DNA of 64,000 nucleotides from Kallotenue papyrolyticum (GTDB lineage Bacteria; Chloroflexota; Chloroflexia; Chloroflexales; Kallotenuaceae), in NCBI RefSeq assembly GCF_000526415.1, contig NZ_JAGA01000002.1, positions 2,100,001-2,164,000 of the forward strand. The letters are read 5' to 3'. The notes below the pieces were generated by a model, which saw only the letters and a list, made by a program, of their open reading frames with translations, was not told the DNA's origin and did not search any database. Of this stretch, positions 61,537 through 64,000 are shown piece after piece (position 1 is the stretch's first letter; each line of letters begins with the position of its first letter). The position numbers were made by a program, and so were the translations under genes.

Positions 61537-62619
61537 ATGTCACTACGTCATGATCTCGCGCAGTTGACTATGGAGCTGGTGGCGATTCCTTCGGTGTCGG
61601 AGGATGCCGCCGGACGGGCCTCGGTGATCGACCGCATCGAGCAGTTCTGTCGCGCGCTGCCGGCGGTGCATCTGGCGCGCTACGAGTCGCACGGCTTTCC
61701 CGCGCTGGTGGCGGCCTTCGACGAGCGTCGTCACAAACGCCTGGTGCTGAACGCGCATGTGGATGTCGTACCGGGACGCCCCGATCAGTTCCGGCCCTTC
61801 GAGCGCGACGGCAAGATCTTCGGGCGCGGCGCGCAGGACATGAAGGGCGCTGCCGCGGCGATGCTGATCCTGCTGAAGGCGCTGGCCGAGGCGGGCCGTC
61901 GCCCGGATGTCGCCTGGCAGTTCGTCACCGACGAGGAGATCGGCGGCGAGCACGGCGTGGGCGAGCTGCTGCGCCAGGGCTATACCACCGACTTTTTCCT
62001 GGCGGGCGAGCCGACCGATCTACAGATCGTCGATCGCGCCAAGGGGATCGTGTGGGTCACCGTGCGGCAGCCGGGCGCGCCGGCGCACGGTTCGCGGCCC
62101 TGGGAAGGCCGCAACCCGCTGGTGCCGTTGATCGAGGGGCTGCAGCGCTTGCTGCAGCGCTACCCCATTCCCCAGGCAGCCCAGTGGCGCACCACGGTCA
62201 CGCCCGCGGCGCTGCACAGCGGCGATGCCCACAACCGCGTGCCGGCGGAGGCCGTGCTCAAGCTGGATATCCGGCGTGTGCCCGAAGACGATCCCGCGGC
62301 GCTCCTCGACCTGCTGCGCGCCTGCTTTCCCGAAGCCGAGATCACCACGCTGCACTGCGGCAGCGCGCTGGCCACTGCCCAGGACGACGCGCAGGTGCGC
62401 CGCCTGGCTGCCGCCGTGGAAGCGGTGACCGGTCGGCCGGCCACCTTTCGCGCCGAGCACTTCGGCTCCGACGCGCGCTTCTACAGCGAAGTCGGCACGC
62501 CGGCGGTCTGTTTCGGTCCGCATGGCGCCGGGCTCCACTCGGATGAGGAGTGGGTCAGCCTCGACAGTCTGGAGACCTTCTACCAGGTGTTGGCGCGGCT
62601 GGTAAGCGAGCTGGAGTAG
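61537..62619 (+). CDS. M20-family peptidase/deacylase (ArgE/DapE/CPG2-like)
   Basis: A 360-residue zinc hydrolase. Metal-binding motifs are 'LNAHVDVVPG' (about 69), 'GRGAQDMKGAAAAML' (about 92), the catalytic Glu pair in 'VTDEEIGGEHG' (about 127) and 'AGEPTDL'. The dimerisation domain spans about 175-280. The family removes acyl groups or cleaves small peptides; the substrate here is not predictable. The start is the ATG with AAGGAG upstream; sequence before it includes the tandem repeat and is not protein-like. It converges on the thioesterase gene. Confidence 0.9.
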   Translation: MSLRHDLAQLTMELVAIPSVSEDAAGRASVIDRIEQFCRALPAVHLARYESHGFPALVAAFDERRHKRLVLNAHVDVVPGRPDQFRPFERDGKIFGRGAQDMKGAAAAMLILLKALAEAGRRPDVAWQFVTDEEIGGEHGVGELLRQGYTTDFFLAGEPTDLQIVDRAKGIVWVTVRQPGAPAHGSRPWEGRNPLVPLIEGLQRLLQRYPIPQAAQWRTTVTPAALHSGDAHNRVPAEAVLKLDIRRVPEDDPAALLDLLRACFPEAEITTLHCGSALATAQDDAQVRRLAAAVEAVTGRPATFRAEHFGSDARFYSEVGTPAVCFGPHGAGLHSDEEWVSLDSLETFYQVLARLVSELE

Positions 62620-62631
62620 CCGTGCCCCACG

Positions 62632-63132
62632 TCAGCCCTCGCTCTGCGCCGGCGCGCTGGCGCTGATGATCGCAAAGGTGCCCAGCGCCAGCCCGACCAG
62701 CTGGTCCTGGGCATCGCGCACTTCGGCGCTGACCACGGCCAGGCGGCGGCGGCGACTGATCACCGTGGCTACGGCGCTGACGCGGCCATGCGTCACCGGC
62801 GCAAGGTAGTTGATCTTGAGCTCGGCGGTCACGGTACGCTGCCCCGCGTCGAGCAGGCTGTGTACCGCCGCGCCCATGGCCGAGTCGGCCAGCGCGAAGA
62901 CGATCGCTCCGTGCGCGACGCGGCCTGGATTGTGCATGCTCTCATCAACCTCGAGCCAGCAGCGGGCCTGCCCAGCAGCGCGCTCGACATAATGAATGCC
63001 GAGCTGCCAGCCCAGCGGCCCGGTGCGCGGATCGCGGTGGTTCAGGCGCTGCAGCACGCGCAGCGCCTGCTGACGCAGCGCCACCGGCAGCGACTCGTAG
63101 AGGGTGATCAGCTCAAGCTGTTCGGGAGTCAT
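62632..63132 (-). CDS. PaaI-type hotdog-fold thioesterase
   Basis: A 166-residue hotdog-fold protein. A ~45-residue helical N-terminus precedes the domain with 'NPGRVAHGAIVFALADSAMG' (family motif HGG-x-hhxhxD; the second Gly is Ala here), 'TAELKINYLAPVTHGRVSA' and 'EVRDAQDQLVGLALGTFAI'. Such enzymes hydrolyse acyl-CoA thioesters, often aromatic ones. AAAGG precedes the ATG, and extra in-frame residues upstream look non-coding. It ends 12 bases from the convergent M20 gene. Confidence 0.88.
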   Translation of the reverse strand: MTPEQLELITLYESLPVALRQQALRVLQRLNHRDPRTGPLGWQLGIHYVERAAGQARCWLEVDESMHNPGRVAHGAIVFALADSAMGAAVHSLLDAGQRTVTAELKINYLAPVTHGRVSAVATVISRRRRLAVVSAEVRDAQDQLVGLALGTFAIISASAPAQSEG

Positions 63133-63257
63133 GCGTGACCTTTCGTTCAATCCCGGTTGTGTCAGCGCCGCGCTGTCCGGACCCGAAGCGCGGCGCGGGC
63201 CGGGTTGGGGCTCCTGCCACGCCTGCCACGCCCGCTCGACAGAGCCGGGCAGCCGCA

Positions 63258-64000
63258 TCAGGGGCCGCCGACTGCGCGCAGCAGGTTCAGCCGTCCGCAG
63301 CTCCAGAAGGTGCCGGTGCCCGAGATGGTATCGGCCGTAGCGCACAGCCGCGCGCGAATCTGCTGGTTGTTCAGTCCCTGCGCCGCCAGCAGGCCGGCCA
63401 CGCCGGCAACATGGGGCGTGGCCATCGAGGTGCCGCTGATCGTGCGGTAGCCGCTGCCGATCCAGGTGGAATAGATCGCCACGCCGGGCGCGGCCAGCTC
63501 GACCCAGGTGCCGCGGTTGGAGAAACTGGCGATCGCATCGGCCTGATCGGTGGCGGCGACAGCGGTGCAGACACTATACTTCGCGGGGTACACGCTGGCG
63601 CCACCAAACTGCCAGTCGTTGCCCGCGGCGCAGACCGGGAGTGCGCCGCGCTCCCACGCTCGGTTCAACGCATCCTGGAGCACCCATGAGTCAGAGGTGC
63701 CCGAGAGGCTCAGATTGATCACCTGTGCGCCATGCTCTGCCGCCCAGAGGATGCCGTCGGCTACCTCGACGAGCGTGCCGCTGCCGTCATTGTTCAAGAC
63801 GCGCACCGGCATGAGGCGGCAGGCGGGACAGGTTCCGGCCACGCCCAGGCCGTTGTTGGTGATCGCCCCCGCGATGCCGGCAACGTGCGTGCCGTGGCCG
63901 TGGCCGTCTTCGGGCAGGGCGTCGTGGTCCACGAGATCATAGCCACTGACCAGTTTATCGCGCAGATCGGGGTGATCGAGCTGGACGCCCGTATCTACCA
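63258..64000 (-). CDS. Subtilisin-like S8 serine protease (5' end outside window)
   Basis: The visible ~247 residues are the C-terminal part of a subtilase. All three catalytic residues are seen: Asp in 'VDTGVQLDHPDL', His in 'GHGHGTHVAGIAG' and Ser in 'SGTSMATPHVAGVAGLLA'; the oxyanion Asn is in 'VCAAGNDW'. The pattern is thermitase/fervidolysin-like, with Cys residues near 'GTCPACRL' and close to the C-terminus ('FWSCGRLNLLRA'). The signal peptide and any propeptide would lie beyond base 64000. The sequence stops right after the protease domain, so there is no C-terminal accessory domain. It is probably secreted. Confidence 0.93.
   Translation of the reverse strand, partial: VDTGVQLDHPDLRDKLVSGYDLVDHDALPEDGHGHGTHVAGIAGAITNNGLGVAGTCPACRLMPVRVLNNDGSGTLVEVADGILWAAEHGAQVINLSLSGTSDSWVLQDALNRAWERGALPVCAAGNDWQFGGASVYPAKYSVCTAVAATDQADAIASFSNRGTWVELAAPGVAIYSTWIGSGYRTISGTSMATPHVAGVAGLLAAQGLNNQQIRARLCATADTISGTGTFWSCGRLNLLRAVGGP

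Overview
The window is high-GC DNA (about two thirds G+C by eye) with short intergenic gaps and many ATGA-type overlaps. Several features point to the phylum Chloroflexota, probably class Chloroflexia: a SufR-led suf operon with SufU, iron-uptake ABC genes with no outer-membrane receptor gene, secreted repeat proteins of the 'GFPLT / YFERxRFEYHPE' type, many VWA/DUF58 and metallopeptidase-like envelope genes, and GTG starts. This assignment is inferred from gene content; there is no rRNA gene in the window.

Layout. 1-2014 (minus): a partner-switching module of RsbT-like kinase, SpoIIE/PP2C phosphatase and a truncated GAF sensor. 2147-4441 (minus): galactokinase and an M24-like protein. 4511-12547 (minus): an envelope operon of gluzincin metallopeptidase, coiled-coil membrane protein, DUF58 protein and two VWA membrane proteins. 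12671-14313: a CAP-domain protein and an SH3-like membrane protein. 14440-18757 (plus): NarL-type regulator, gluzincin lipoprotein and YihY/BrkB membrane protein. 18784-22303 (minus): a branched-chain/2-oxoacid dehydrogenase set (E1a, E1b, E2). 22498-24376: Rho_N-like protein, ArsN2-like acetyltransferase and a flippase-like protein. 24399-28664 (minus): aldolase, 2-hydroxyacid dehydrogenase and two glycosyltransferases, with a Fur-box-like site upstream. 28932-30563 (plus): two secreted or anchored proteins. 30606-36900 (minus): a seven-gene iron-siderophore uptake operon (two binding lipoproteins, FhuF-like reductase, DUF2218, two permeases, ATPase) behind a sigma70-like promoter and two strong Fur boxes. 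37137-39907 (minus): two SPFH proteins. 40245-43561 (plus): GalE, PlsY-like, ProC and a PD-(D/E)XK-like protein. 43643-45472 (minus): a general-stress-like protein and an unknown. 45609-50163 (plus): UV damage endonuclease with an unknown partner, then a multidomain diguanylate cyclase. 50240-61316 (minus): Fe-S biogenesis (SufT-like, MoaD-like, SufE; then rhodanese, Rieske, SufB, SufU, SufS, SufD, SufC, SufR). 61537-64000: M20 peptidase, PaaI-type thioesterase and the C-terminal part of a subtilase.

The most unusual segment is 51565-53649, which interrupts the Fe-S region and runs on the opposite strand. It begins with a truncated GntR regulator N-terminus and ends with the C-terminal tail of NanE (ManNAc-6-phosphate 2-epimerase). 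Between these ends lie the C-terminal toxin region of a polymorphic toxin (AHH nuclease, frameshifted), an intact Imm11/DUF1629-like immunity gene, and a second immunity-like gene that has lost its start and is fused in frame to the NanE tail. I read this as an orphan toxin-immunity cassette that replaced the middle of an amino-sugar catabolic locus and is now decaying.
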